This document shows, one piece after another, positions 18,030-25,698 of a DNA stretch of 64,000 bases. Position numbers and translations under genes: made by a program. Positions within the stretch are counted from its first letter, which is position 1; every line of letters starts with the position of its first letter. The notes under the pieces are model-generated. The model had not been told where the DNA came from and searched no databases. It saw nothing but the letters and a program-made list of their open reading frames with translations. The stretch comes from Butyricicoccus_A sp963601915 (GTDB lineage Bacteria > Bacillota > Clostridia > Oscillospirales > Butyricicoccaceae): assembly GCA_963601915.1 (NCBI GenBank), contig CAVCGL010000010.1, forward strand, positions 1 to 64,000. The letters run 5' to 3'.

Positions 18030-18776
18030 TTAAGATTTGCTTGTATCAGTTTTAGGTACAGTCAATTCAAATAGATTATCTTGTATCAAGACCTTGACAT
18101 TAGAATAATTTCGAGACCAAGCGTGACCTTCTGTGAGATTCTCATATCGGTCTTTAGCCCAATCGTAAGCATCGTTGAAAGACCCAGCCTCATTAGTGGC
18201 AAGAATAATCATAGAAGCTATCATATAATATTTCATCTGATTTAAAGCTTCTGTATTTTCTTTGGTTCTACCTGTCAGATCACTTGTATCCGCAATTTCG
18301 CCAAAACCTAAGGTAATGTCATCGTCATTATCTAAGAGAACATGCATGTCTTGGGATACTTCGCTGCCTGAAGGGCGTCCGATCCAGATTGATGCTGAAG
18401 AGGAAGAAAAATCTGTGACTTCATATGTCAGATAATATTCTTCATATCCATTCTGAACCAAAGCAGAATTTGTTAAGTTGATAGCATCATAAACCAATTG
18501 AGATTTGGTATAAATATCTGTATTGCTCAAGTCTATGTTATAACAATTATAATACAGTTCGGGATCATCATCAGGGTTTTGGTCGTAATCATCAGGGCTT
18601 TCGCCGTCATCGTAATTTTCGCCATCTGAATAGTCGCTATCAGAATCAAAATCAGAGCCATCAAAAAAGTGATTCAATGAACTGTTGACAGAGTTTGCAA
18701 AATCAGGTGAGATTGCATAGGCAAATACGCAGAAACCAAAGCAAATTCCAATAGCCAACATTATTGTTCGTTTCAT
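18030..18776 (-). CDS. Secreted or membrane-anchored acidic protein of unknown function
   Basis: Unrecognised protein of 248 aa. A signal peptide (KRTIMLAIGICFGFCVFAYA) is followed by an extremely acidic, low-complexity segment (FDSDSDYSDGENYDDGESPD and on), then a globular domain ending PKTDTSKS. The start at 18776 is chosen because AAAGGAGAT lies 7 bases before this ATG; the upstream in-frame TTG at 18794 contains that site. It lies 20 bases after the NPCBM-like gene and probably shares its transcript. The acid-rich linker may bind calcium or simply be a flexible stalk; this is speculation. Confidence 0.65.
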   Translation of the reverse strand: MKRTIMLAIGICFGFCVFAYAISPDFANSVNSSLNHFFDGSDFDSDSDYSDGENYDDGESPDDYDQNPDDDPELYYNCYNIDLSNTDIYTKSQLVYDAINLTNSALVQNGYEEYYLTYEVTDFSSSSASIWIGRPSGSEVSQDMHVLLDNDDDITLGFGEIADTSDLTGRTKENTEALNQMKYYMIASMIILATNEAGSFNDAYDWAKDRYENLTEGHAWSRNYSNVKVLIQDNLFELTVPKTDTSKS

Positions 18777-18796
18777 ATAAGAATCTCCTTTCAATT

Positions 18797-19642
18797 TTAC
18801 TCGAACAGCACTGGATTTGCCATCAAGACAGGGACGCTGTCATGTGATTCGCTTTCTACTTGAATATAGATCCGTTTCTGACCGGTTACATCAATGCCGA
18901 CAGAAGTCGGTTCCGTTGTGCGAGTCATTTCGCCGGAAGTAAACAGAATCTTATCTCCATCACCAAAAACAGTGAAGGTAGTCGGATCAATGTTATCAGG
19001 ATCTTCCATTGAGACGGCATATGTCAACTGAAGAGATTTGTATTTTCCACCCAGATAATATTGTGCATATCCGCTATCATCTCCATAAGTTTTCAGCATG
19101 AACAGATTGTCGGGATCGTAAGTGTTGCCGACGGTATCAGTCATGACTTTCTGCTCGGTAATCGAAATGTAGTTGTCGTTTGATTCCGCAATCGTTAAAT
19201 CACAGAGCTTGTCCGGATGGATCTTCTTTATTTCCTCATAGAGCTTGTCAATCTCATCGTTGTTTTTCAATAGCTTTTGGGCACTTTCCAATATCGCAAG
19301 CGCCGAGTCGTAATCGTTCTTGTTGGTCAATTCATTTACGTGCAGTTTGACCGCGTTGACATACTTAGCATTTAAGTCCTTATCTTCTGTTATAAGTATA
19401 TGAGTGTATGCGTCATTGCTTCCATTTGGTCCGATTTTTGGCTCGGTATATTCTTCGTCAAAAGATTGAGATGCAGGCGATACACAGATGGGTGACTTCT
19501 CTTGACCTAAGCTGATGAAAAGATTGTGTAGAGCATTGGAAGGTGATACCTTGGAATAAACACCCAAACCAAATATAGCAACAGCTAGGACAACCAAGCA
19601 TCCAGCAAGCAATTTCAAGAAAAACTTGACGATAGTTTTCAT
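18797..19642 (-). CDS. Membrane-anchored NPCBM-like surface protein, paralogue B
   Basis: A 281-aa exported protein. It has an N-terminal membrane segment (LLAGCLVVLAVAIFGLGVY) and a short linker. A helical TPR-like region follows (DSALAILESAQKLLKNNDEIDKLY, shown as family pattern), and then a beta domain (LGGKYKSLQLTYAVS, FTVFGDGDKILFTSGEM, GIDVTGQKRIYIQVES) that resembles NPCBM carbohydrate-binding modules. From about residue 90 onward it matches the next gene with roughly 22 changes in 190 residues by my count, so the two are a recent tandem duplication. The N-termini differ: this one has a membrane anchor, the other a lipobox. Sugar binding is inferred only. Confidence 0.68.
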   Translation of the reverse strand: MKTIVKFFLKLLAGCLVVLAVAIFGLGVYSKVSPSNALHNLFISLGQEKSPICVSPASQSFDEEYTEPKIGPNGSNDAYTHILITEDKDLNAKYVNAVKLHVNELTNKNDYDSALAILESAQKLLKNNDEIDKLYEEIKKIHPDKLCDLTIAESNDNYISITEQKVMTDTVGNTYDPDNLFMLKTYGDDSGYAQYYLGGKYKSLQLTYAVSMEDPDNIDPTTFTVFGDGDKILFTSGEMTRTTEPTSVGIDVTGQKRIYIQVESESHDSVPVLMANPVLFE

Positions 19643-19662
19643 ATGAGAACCTTCTTTCGGCT

Positions 19663-20538
19663 TTACTCAAACAGCACCGGATTTGCCATCAAGACAGGTA
19701 CACTGTTATAGGAATCACTTTCTACTCGGATATAGATCCATTTCTGACCGGTTACATCAATGCCGACAGAAGTCGGTTCTGTTGTGCGAGTCATTTCGCC
19801 GGAAGTAAACAGAATCTTATCTCCATCACCAAAAACAGTGAAGGTAGTCGGATCAATATTATCAGGATCTTCCGTTGAGATAGCATATGTCAACTGAAGA
19901 GATTTGTATTTTCCTCCCAGATAATATTTTGCATATCCGCTATCATCTCCAAAAGTTTTCAGCATGAACAGATTGCCGGGGTCGTAGGTGTTGCCGACGG
20001 TATCAGACATAACTTTCTGTTCAGTGATCGGAATGTATCTTTCATTCGATTCCGCAATTGTCAAGTCGCAGAGCTTATCCGGACTATTTTTCTTCGTTTC
20101 CTCATAGAGCTTGTCAATCTCATCGTTGTTCTTGAGTTGCTTTTGGGCACTTTTCAATATCGCAAGTGCCTTGTCGTAATCGTTCTTGCCGGTCAATTCA
20201 TTCACACGCAGTTTGACCGCGTTGACGTACTTTGCAATCAAGTCCTTGTTCGTCGGAGATTTTTTCAGCGCACTCTCCAGAGTTGTGATGGCATCTTCGT
20301 AATTCTGGTCATCAATAGCACTCTGTGCTTCGGTTAATACTTGATTTATCTTTTCGGAAGATTCCGCGTCATTTGCCGCATTTGACGTATTTTGTGTGCT
20401 GTCACTTCCTGCGGTGGTGCTGCTGGAAGAAGATGATTGATTGTTATTGGTTATATCAATCAGAGAACCACAGCCGGTAGTTGCGACCATTACTCCGGTG
20501 AGAACCAGAGCCATACCGATTTTGCTTTTAAATTTCAA
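19663..20538 (-). CDS. NPCBM-like lipoprotein, paralogue A
   Basis: A 291-aa lipoprotein. The signal peptide ends in VATTGC, followed by a Ser/Thr/Asn-rich linker, helical TPR-like repeats (YEDAITTLESALKKSPTN and YDKALAILKSAQKQLKN) and the same NPCBM-like C-terminal domain as the adjacent paralogue. Translation begins at TTG (20538) six bases after GGGAGGT; the annotated longer frame starts inside that ribosome site. The gene is first in a minus-strand run of three or four exported proteins and is transcribed from a promoter whose -35/-10 spacer is filled by a perfect operator. This points to repression by the divergent XRE regulator. Confidence 0.7.
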   Translation of the reverse strand: MKFKSKIGMALVLTGVMVATTGCGSLIDITNNNQSSSSSSTTAGSDSTQNTSNAANDAESSEKINQVLTEAQSAIDDQNYEDAITTLESALKKSPTNKDLIAKYVNAVKLRVNELTGKNDYDKALAILKSAQKQLKNNDEIDKLYEETKKNSPDKLCDLTIAESNERYIPITEQKVMSDTVGNTYDPGNLFMLKTFGDDSGYAKYYLGGKYKSLQLTYAISTEDPDNIDPTTFTVFGDGDKILFTSGEMTRTTEPTSVGIDVTGQKWIYIRVESDSYNSVPVLMANPVLFE

Positions 20539-20594
20539 GGTAATACCTCCCAAATTTTGTGAATATATGGTTTATTTCGACTTGAGTTACTCAC

Positions 20595-20649
20595 AGTTTA
20601 GCGAATTTTTCGCTAAAAGTCAATAGCGGAATAGTCGCTAAACTATAAT
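20595..20649. promoter_or_regulatory. Divergent promoters with two matched XRE operators
   Basis: Operator 1 (20597-20617) is a perfect 9-3-9 dyad, TTTAGCGAA/TTCGCTAAA. Operator 2 (20624-20640) repeats the core TAGCG-N7-CGCTA, 25 bp away centre to centre. On the minus strand TTGACT (20623-20618), 17 bases, TAAACT (20600-20595) forms the lipoprotein promoter, with operator 1 in its spacer. On the plus strand TATAAT (20644-20649) precedes the XRE gene, with operator 2 just upstream. Confidence 0.72.
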
Positions 20650-20681
20650 CATATCATTCTCTCAGAAAAGGAGACAATGAT

Positions 20682-20897
20682 ATGATTTACAGAAGAATAC
20701 GCGACCTGAGGGAAGACCGAGATTTGACACAGACACAGATGGGAAAAATCCTGTCGTGCAGTCAACGAGTGTACAGCAACTATGAACGTGGGGACATTGA
20801 TATTCCGACGGTTATTCTCATCCGACTGGCGGACTTCCACGATGTTTCTGTGGATTATCTGCTGGAACGCACAGACAATCCCAAAACGGCAAGATGA
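20682..20897 (+). CDS. Small XRE-family transcriptional regulator
   Basis: A 71-aa protein that is almost entirely a Cro/CI-type helix-turn-helix (IRDLREDRDLTQTQMGKIL, SQRVYSNYERGDIDIP, LADFHDVSVDYLLERTD). It starts after AAAGGAGACAATGAT. Such minimal XRE proteins usually act as dimeric autorepressors. The two TAGCG-N7-CGCTA operators in its own upstream region, shared with the divergent lipoprotein promoter, are the obvious candidate targets. A bidirectional terminator follows. Confidence 0.85.
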   Translation: MIYRRIRDLREDRDLTQTQMGKILSCSQRVYSNYERGDIDIPTVILIRLADFHDVSVDYLLERTDNPKTAR

Positions 20898-20904
20898 TTG
20901 CATA

Positions 20905-20937
20905 CAAAAAGAGAGCTGTTTTCACAGCTCTCTTTCT
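20905..20937. terminator. Bidirectional terminator between xre and ssrA
   Basis: AGAGAGCTGT/ACAGCTCTCT, perfect 10-bp stem, TTTC loop, A-rich left and T-rich right flank. Confidence 0.88.
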
Positions 20938-20943
20938 TCATTC

Positions 20944-21294
20944 TGGTGGAGACGAGGGGAGTCGAACCCCTGTCCGAAGGTACTTCCTCAAGGACTTCTC
21001 CGGGCGCAGTCATTTGATTGGAATTCCCGCTGCTGCACGCCAAATGACAGGCTTACAGGGTTGGTAGCTTCATCATGCATGGGCGGGGCAAAGCTTACCC
21101 GCCGCACGTTCACCGCTAAATGACGCTCTGTCCCGAGCCGCGATACTCTCAGGCAGAACGGGCACGCCTAATTAGGCTGCCTGTAAAGAATAATTGTTGT
21201 CAGTTAAATTTAGACATTTGAGACTTTTAACGCAGATTCTCACTGCGGCCCGCTATCCCAGATTCCACGCCCCCGTCGAAACCGGTACGTCCCC
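20944..21294 (-). ncRNA. ssrA: Transfer-messenger RNA (tmRNA)
   Basis: A 351-base tmRNA that rescues stalled ribosomes. The 5' end GGGGACGTACCGGTTTCGAC and the 3' end GTTCGACTCCCCTCGTCTCC-ACCA form the tRNA-like acceptor and T arm, and GGGGACG pairs with CGTCTCC. Reading back from the tag stop TAA gives ten codons, TDNNYSLQAA, so the tag is probably (A)TDNNYSLQAA; the resume codon would be ACU rather than the usual Ala codon, which I consider likely but not proven. Pseudoknot-type stems lie on either side. smpB, its protein partner, lies directly upstream, and the two may be co-transcribed since only 32 bases separate them. Confidence 0.96.
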
Positions 21295-21326
21295 GGATAG
21301 TTCGTGCTGAACGAAACAAAGAAGCA

Positions 21327-21794
21327 TTATCTGCGAGATTTCATGGCGCGTTCGATTTCGCGTTTGGCGTCGCGCTGAGCAGCCGCTTCGCGCTTGTCAT
21401 ACAGCTTTTTGCCCTTGCACAGACCCAGCTCTACCTTGACGCGCGCGTTCTTGAAGTACAACGACAGCGGAATGAGGGAATAGCCCTGCTGCTTGGTCTT
21501 GCCGAACAGTGTCATGATTTCCTTTTTGTGCAAAAGCAGCTTGCGCTCACGCAACGGATCTTTATTAAAGATGTTTCCCATCTCATACGGGCTGACGTGC
21601 ATACCCTTGACAAAGATCTCGCCGTCACGGAAGATGCAGTACGAATCCTTCAGGCTCACGGTGCCCTGACGAATCGACTTTACTTCTGTGCCGAACAGCT
21701 CAATGCCGCATTCATAAGCCTCTTCGACGAAATAATCGTGTCTGGCTTTTTTGTTGGCAGTGATTTGCTTTGTGCCTTTTTTTTGTACAGCCAT
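21327..21794 (-). CDS. smpB: SsrA-binding protein SmpB
   Basis: A 155-aa RNA-binding protein that delivers tmRNA to stalled ribosomes. Family signatures: KARHDYFVEEAYECGIEL, GTEVKSIRQGTVSLKDSY, ERKLLLHKKEI and the basic tail GLCKGKKLYDKRE. The start is placed at 21794 (MAVQKKGTK), 12 bases after AAAGG; the upstream ATG at 21806 overlaps that site. Adjacent to ssrA as in many Firmicutes. Confidence 0.96.
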   Translation of the reverse strand: MAVQKKGTKQITANKKARHDYFVEEAYECGIELFGTEVKSIRQGTVSLKDSYCIFRDGEIFVKGMHVSPYEMGNIFNKDPLRERKLLLHKKEIMTLFGKTKQQGYSLIPLSLYFKNARVKVELGLCKGKKLYDKREAAAQRDAKREIERAMKSRR

Positions 21795-22031
21795 GACGCC
21801 GACCATCCTTTCGTTTCAGTATTCTTTATCATATCGTTTTGTGTACGGAAAGTCAAGGATATTTGCTTGAAATATTGAAAAATCTATCGCAGATTTTTGC
21901 AAAATTTGCTGTGATGAAAATATCCGGAGGAAAATGCGGCGGAAATGCTTGTGCTTCACTTAGAAACATCTTATAATATGAGTAACCTGCATCCGCATGT
22001 TATATGATGAAAAAATGGAGGGCGGATAACG

Positions 22032-22976
22032 ATGAAAATACTGGTTTTAGGTTCCATCAATATTGATTATAACTATTATGTTGGACATATTACGACCCCG
22101 AAGGAGACACAGGGCGCTTCTCATATGGAAGTATTCCCTGGCGGCAAGGGACTGAATCAGGCGGTTACGCTGGCTCGTGCAGGTCTGGACGTACAGCTTG
22201 CCGGTCAGATTGGTTCGGATGGACAGGCGATGCTGGACAGGCTCAAGGAGCAGCTGTGCATTGACATCTCTCCGGTACGTGTGGTAGAAGGCCGCACCGG
22301 TCATGCCATTATTCAGGTGGATGAGATTGGACAGAATGCCATCATGATTTACGGCGGTGCCAATCGAACTATTGATGAAGCGTATATTGATGAAGTTCTG
22401 GCAGAGTATGGCGAAGGCGATGTGCTCGTTTTGCAGAATGAGATTTCCTGCCTGCAGCACGCCATTGACGCGGCATATGAGAAAAAGATGTTTATCGTGC
22501 TCAATCCGTCGCCATGTACGCGTGAATTACTGCGCAGCGATTTGACCAAAATCTCGATGTTCTGTCTCAATGAGATTGAAGGCCGTTCGATGACAAGCTA
22601 TGTGCAGCCGGGAGACATTTTGATTCGTCTGTCAGAGATGTATCCGGATTCCCAGTTCCTGTTTACGCTGGGCTCGCAGGGTGCTTTTTATAAGAATGGT
22701 ACCCGCCAGATGTATCAAGCATCGCTGAAGGTTCCAGTTGTGGATTCCACAGCCGCTGGTGATGTCTTTGAGGGCTATTTCTTGGCCGCATATCTGTACG
22801 GAAAGGAACCGGAAATTGCTTTGAAATATGCGACATATGCTTCGGCAATGTCTGTCACCAAGCGCGGCGCAGCATATTTCAGTGCGCCGACCATTGACAA
22901 AGTAGAGCAATATCTGATGGATCCGAAGCATCGACCAGACTTCAATCCGGCGCCGCCGATTCTGGAAAATGCATAA
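22032..22976 (+). CDS. PfkB-family carbohydrate kinase, ribokinase-like
   Basis: A 314-aa sugar kinase. It shows the N-terminal PfkB pattern (LVLGSINIDYNYYV, PGGKGLNQAVTLARAG) and the C-terminal ATP/catalytic loop VDSTAAGDVFEGYF. The TAAGD form with the general base Asp is typical of ribokinases. NPSPC near residue 158 also matches RbsK. The most likely reaction is ATP-dependent phosphorylation of D-ribose at O5, though other pentoses or nucleosides are possible. Start follows GGAGGGCGGATAACG. There is no ribose transporter or regulator next to it; the NAD genes downstream have their own promoter. Confidence 0.82.
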   Translation: MKILVLGSINIDYNYYVGHITTPKETQGASHMEVFPGGKGLNQAVTLARAGLDVQLAGQIGSDGQAMLDRLKEQLCIDISPVRVVEGRTGHAIIQVDEIGQNAIMIYGGANRTIDEAYIDEVLAEYGEGDVLVLQNEISCLQHAIDAAYEKKMFIVLNPSPCTRELLRSDLTKISMFCLNEIEGRSMTSYVQPGDILIRLSEMYPDSQFLFTLGSQGAFYKNGTRQMYQASLKVPVVDSTAAGDVFEGYFLAAYLYGKEPEIALKYATYASAMSVTKRGAAYFSAPTIDKVEQYLMDPKHRPDFNPAPPILENA

Positions 22977-23025
22977 TGCATCGTAAAAAATTTCACAAAG
23001 TGTCTGTGCAAGACGGGGAACTGCC

Positions 23026-23060
23026 TTGCAGGATGCATCTCAGTATGGTATACTGAGATG
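23026..23060 (+). promoter_or_regulatory. nadBC promoter with a large dyad operator
   Basis: TTGCAG (23026-23031), 17 bases, TATACT (23049-23054). A perfect inverted repeat, CATCTCAGTA and TACTGAGATG with a 5-base spacer (23036-23060), covers the spacer and the -10. It is a strong repressor-site candidate for NAD-dependent control (NiaR/YrxA or NrtR-type); the factor is not identified. Confidence 0.68.
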
Positions 23061-23071
23061 TAAAAAGTTTG

Positions 23072-23087
23072 TGCGGCAAATGCCGCA
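23072..23087 (+). promoter_or_regulatory. Small hairpin in the nadBC leader
   Basis: TGCGGCA-AA-TGCCGCA, a perfect 7-bp dyad about 12 bases after the presumed transcription start. Confidence 0.4.
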
Positions 23088-23110
23088 TGTCAATAGGGAG
23101 AAAACTGGAA

Positions 23111-23164
23111 ATGAAACATCTGACGGAGCACGTATGTGTGCTCACGAATGCCGAAAGAAAGTAA
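23111..23164 (+). CDS. Possible 17-aa leader peptide before nadB
   Basis: A short frame, MKHLTEHVCVLTNAERK, starts 10 bases after AGGGAG and ends with TAA immediately before the nadB ribosome site (13 bases before its ATG). Translation of it would bring ribosomes to the nadB start, so it may be a coupling or attenuation leader. It is not an obvious relic of nadA, the gene normally preceding nadB. The support is only the ribosome site and the fit between promoter and nadB; chance cannot be excluded. Confidence 0.35.
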   Translation: MKHLTEHVCVLTNAERK

Positions 23165-23177
23165 GGGGGAGCGGAAT

Positions 23178-24494
23178 ATGGAAACTGCTGACATTTTGGT
23201 TGTCGGTACCGGTGCTGCCGGATTGTTTAACGCATTACAGCTGCCCGAAAAATACAAAGTTTTGGTGATTACCAAGTCCGAAGCGGATCAGGCGGATTCT
23301 TTCCTCGCACAGGGCGGCATGTGTATGCTGCTGGATGACGATGATTATGACAGCTATTTCGAGGACACCATGAAGGCTGGTCATTATGAGAACAACAAGG
23401 AATCTGTAGACATTATGATTCGTTCTTCTCAGCACATCGCGCAGGAGCTGGTCGATTACGGCGTAGACTTCCAGCGCGACAAGGACGGAAACTTTGAATT
23501 TACCCGTGAGGGTGCTCATTCGGAAAACCGTATTCTGTTCCATGAAGATTTGACGGGACAGGAAATCACCAGCAAGCTGCTGGCTCGCGCAAGAGAGCGC
23601 AAGAACATCACCATCCGTGAAAACACCACGCTGGTCGATATTATTTGCGATGAAAAAGCGAATGTCTGCAAGGGCGGTATCGTCCGCAATGCAGACGGCA
23701 CACTGGAAGAAATTCGCACACAGGCGGTTGTTTTGGCAACCGGCGGCATTGGCGGTCTGTTCCAGTTCTCGACGAACTATCGTCATATTACCGGCGATGC
23801 GCTGGCAATTGCAATGCGCCATCATATTGAGGTGGAGCATATCAACTATATTCAGATTCATCCGACCACGCTGTACACCACGAAGCCGGGCAGAAGCTTC
23901 CTGATTTCGGAATCGGTTCGCGGCGAGGGCGCATATCTGTATAATAAGGATGGCGAACGCTTTGTCAATGAGTTGCTGCCGCGCGACGTGGTATCGCAGG
24001 CCATCAGCAAGCAGATGGAAAAGGATGGACGTCCGTATGTAGAGCTGTCTGTCACCCATCTGGATCCGGATTTTGTCCGCAACCGTTTCCCGAACATCTA
24101 TCGTCAGTGCCTGCAGGAAGGCTACGATATGACCAAGCAGCCGATTCCGGTTACGCCGGGTCAGCATTACTTTATGGGCGGTATCAAGGTTAATTCGGAC
24201 AGTGAGACCTCGATGGATGGTCTGTACGCTGCCGGTGAGACCAGCTGCAATGGCGTACATGGCAGAAATCGTCTGGCAAGCAATTCCTTGCTGGAGAGTT
24301 TGGTATTTGCTGAGCGTGCAGCAAACCACATTGCAGAGACGGTAGAGGCAGGCAAGCCGATGCCGACCGATGAAATTCCGTTCGATCCGACATTCTATGC
24401 GGACATCGATGAGAAAAACCGCGAAGCGGTTCTTGAAGCTATTAAGAGAAAGGATGAAGCATTCTATGATCAGTGGCTCGACCATGATGCTTAA
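23178..24494 (+). CDS. nadB: L-aspartate oxidase
   Basis: FAD enzyme that oxidises L-aspartate to iminoaspartate, the first step of de novo NAD synthesis. The protein (438 aa) has the FAD-binding motif VVGTGAAGL (residues 8-16), the flavin/substrate stretch DSFLAQGGMCMLLDDDD, the conserved HPTTLY and SVRGEGAYLYNKDGERF segments, and the late motif AAGETSCNGVHGRNRLASNSLLE (shown broken in length class only). The fumarate-reductase-type C-terminal domain is short, as in many Clostridia. Start at 23178, preceded by AAGGGGGAG. nadA (quinolinate synthase) is not adjacent; it must lie elsewhere or the pathway differs. nadC overlaps its end. Confidence 0.93.
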   Translation: METADILVVGTGAAGLFNALQLPEKYKVLVITKSEADQADSFLAQGGMCMLLDDDDYDSYFEDTMKAGHYENNKESVDIMIRSSQHIAQELVDYGVDFQRDKDGNFEFTREGAHSENRILFHEDLTGQEITSKLLARARERKNITIRENTTLVDIICDEKANVCKGGIVRNADGTLEEIRTQAVVLATGGIGGLFQFSTNYRHITGDALAIAMRHHIEVEHINYIQIHPTTLYTTKPGRSFLISESVRGEGAYLYNKDGERFVNELLPRDVVSQAISKQMEKDGRPYVELSVTHLDPDFVRNRFPNIYRQCLQEGYDMTKQPIPVTPGQHYFMGGIKVNSDSETSMDGLYAAGETSCNGVHGRNRLASNSLLESLVFAERAANHIAETVEAGKPMPTDEIPFDPTFYADIDEKNREAVLEAIKRKDEAFYDQWLDHDA

Positions 24495-25320
24495 TATGGA
24501 TCCGGCGATCATCACCGCCCTGCGCGAGGATGTCACCAGTGAAGACGTCAGCACCAATGCCATTATGCGCCAGCCGCAGCTGGGCAAGGCGGAGCTGATT
24601 TGTAAGCAGGACGGCATTATTTGCGGTCTGGATGTATTTGCACGAGTATTTGAGATTCTGGAAGAGGAAGCTCATTTTGAAACGACTTGTTCTGATGGCG
24701 ATGAAGTTAAGAAGGGTCAGCTGATTGGCGTAATCTATGCAGATGTTCGCACGCTGCTGACTGGTGAGCGCACCGCGCTAAACTTCTTGCAGCGCATGAG
24801 CGGCATCGCAACCAACACCAATAAGATGGTAAAGATTCTGGAAGGCAAGCACACCACGCTGCTGGATACCAGAAAGACAACGCCGGGTCTGCGTATTTTT
24901 GAAAAGTATGCAGTACGCTGCGGCGGCGCAACCAACCATCGCTACAATCTGTCCGATTGTGTCATGATGAAGGACAATCACATTTGCGCAGCAGGTTCGA
25001 TCACCAAGGCTGTACAGATGGCACGAGAGTATGTGTCTTTTGTCACACAGGTTGAAGTAGAATGTGAGACGCTGGAGCAGGTAACAGAAGCTGCTGCATG
25101 CGGCGCAGATGTTATCATGCTGGATAACATGGATAACGAGACCATGCGTCAGGCTGTTAAAATTATTGATGGCCGCGCAAAGACCGAGTGCTCCGGCAAC
25201 GTTACCGCAGAGCGCCTGCTGGAAATTGCAGACATCGGTGTGGATTTTGTATCCTCTGGTGCTCTGACCTATGCTTCTCCGGCAATGGATATTTCGCTGA
25301 AGAATCTGACAGCACTGTAA
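24484..25320 (+). CDS. nadC: Nicotinate-nucleotide pyrophosphorylase (carboxylating)
   Basis: Converts quinolinate and PRPP to nicotinate mononucleotide, CO2 and pyrophosphate. Family motifs: LREDVTSEDVSTNAI, LLTGERTALNFLQRMSGIAT, DTRKTTPGLRIFEKYAV, NHRYNLSDCVMMKDNH and VDFVSSGALTYA. The start is ATG 24484 or 24487, both inside the last codons of nadB, so translation is probably coupled. Length, about 278 aa, is normal. A terminator follows 16 bases after the stop. Confidence 0.95.
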   Translation: MMLNMDPAIITALREDVTSEDVSTNAIMRQPQLGKAELICKQDGIICGLDVFARVFEILEEEAHFETTCSDGDEVKKGQLIGVIYADVRTLLTGERTALNFLQRMSGIATNTNKMVKILEGKHTTLLDTRKTTPGLRIFEKYAVRCGGATNHRYNLSDCVMMKDNHICAAGSITKAVQMAREYVSFVTQVEVECETLEQVTEAAACGADVIMLDNMDNETMRQAVKIIDGRAKTECSGNVTAERLLEIADIGVDFVSSGALTYASPAMDISLKNLTAL

Positions 25321-25336
25321 GGTGAATAAATAGCAG

Positions 25337-25363
25337 AAAAGAGCCGCTTATGCGGCTCTTTTT
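25337..25363 (+). terminator. Terminator of nadBC
   Basis: AAAAGAGCCGC/GCGGCTCTTTT, TTAT loop, T run. Confidence 0.9.
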
Positions 25364-25365
25364 CA

Positions 25366-25394
25366 TTGACTTTCTCATGCTCGGATGCTATGAT
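25366..25394 (+). promoter_or_regulatory. Promoter of the putative antitoxin RNA
   Basis: TTGACT (25366-25371), exactly 17 bases, TATGAT (25389-25394). It points toward, and antisense to, the small toxin gene, and has no open reading frame behind it. Confidence 0.72.
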
Positions 25395-25397
25395 AAT

Positions 25398-25434
25398 AAA
25401 AAAGAGGCACACCGATAGACGGTGCGTCCTCTCA
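25398..25434 (-). terminator. Terminator of the toxin mRNA
   Basis: On the minus strand GAGG-A-CGCACCG pairs with CGGTGTG-CCTC around a TCTAT loop and is followed by TTTTTT. Confidence 0.7.
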
Positions 25435-25497
25435 TCTAGTGTTTATATGAAAATAATCGCCAAATGTGTAGGAAGCATGGCGGTTATTTTCTTTTTC
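25401..25497 (+). ncRNA. Putative type I antitoxin antisense RNA
   Basis: About 97 bases between the TTGACT/TATGAT promoter and a hairpin (GAAAATAATCGCCA with TGGCGGTTATTTTC, then TTTTT) ending at 25497. The RNA would contain two stem-loops and no convincing ORF. It is fully complementary to the 3' untranslated part of the toxin mRNA and the last few toxin codons, the layout of convergent type I antitoxins such as RatA or SR4. Its 5' end also shares GGCACACC and GCGTCCTCTC with the toxin mRNA 5' leader. Predicted from sequence only. Confidence 0.65.
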
Positions 25498-25585
25498 TGA
25501 TGTATTCGAGCAGTGCTACGATAAATAAACCCAATGTACCAATTGCAGTAATGCACTGGAATAGGCCTTCATAGGTTACATACAC
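25484..25585 (-). CDS. Small hydrophobic type I toxin-like peptide (putative holin-like toxin family)
   Basis: A 33-aa peptide beginning MYVTYEGLFQCITAIGTLGL and ending ALLEYIRKRK: a short polar start, one membrane-spanning segment and a lysine/arginine tail. This is the pattern of the TxpA/BsrG and putative holin-like toxin families, in which the Vx[TS]YE[AG]L start is common. The start is GTG with GGGAGGG 8 bases upstream. The mRNA has a consensus promoter, a long leader and a terminator, and is covered at its 3' end by an antisense RNA. Such peptides damage the membrane when overproduced; function here is inferred. Confidence 0.78.
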   Translation of the reverse strand: MYVTYEGLFQCITAIGTLGLFIVALLEYIRKRK

Positions 25586-25698
25586 AATATCACCCTCCCT
25601 TCTTTAAGAGAGGGCAAGAAAAAGAATCTTTAACTTCCTCTCTAAATAAAATCGGAGAGGACGCGAACCGCCTACCGCTTTATGGTGTGCCCATAGAC

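Noticed and set aside
22775..22845. Unusual TAAGD loop in the PfkB kinase taken as a catalytic defect
   Set aside because: TAAGD is normal in ribokinases; the catalytic Asp is present.
23235..24617. 460-aa open frame antisense to nadB-nadC
   Set aside because: Shadow of two well-identified enzymes.
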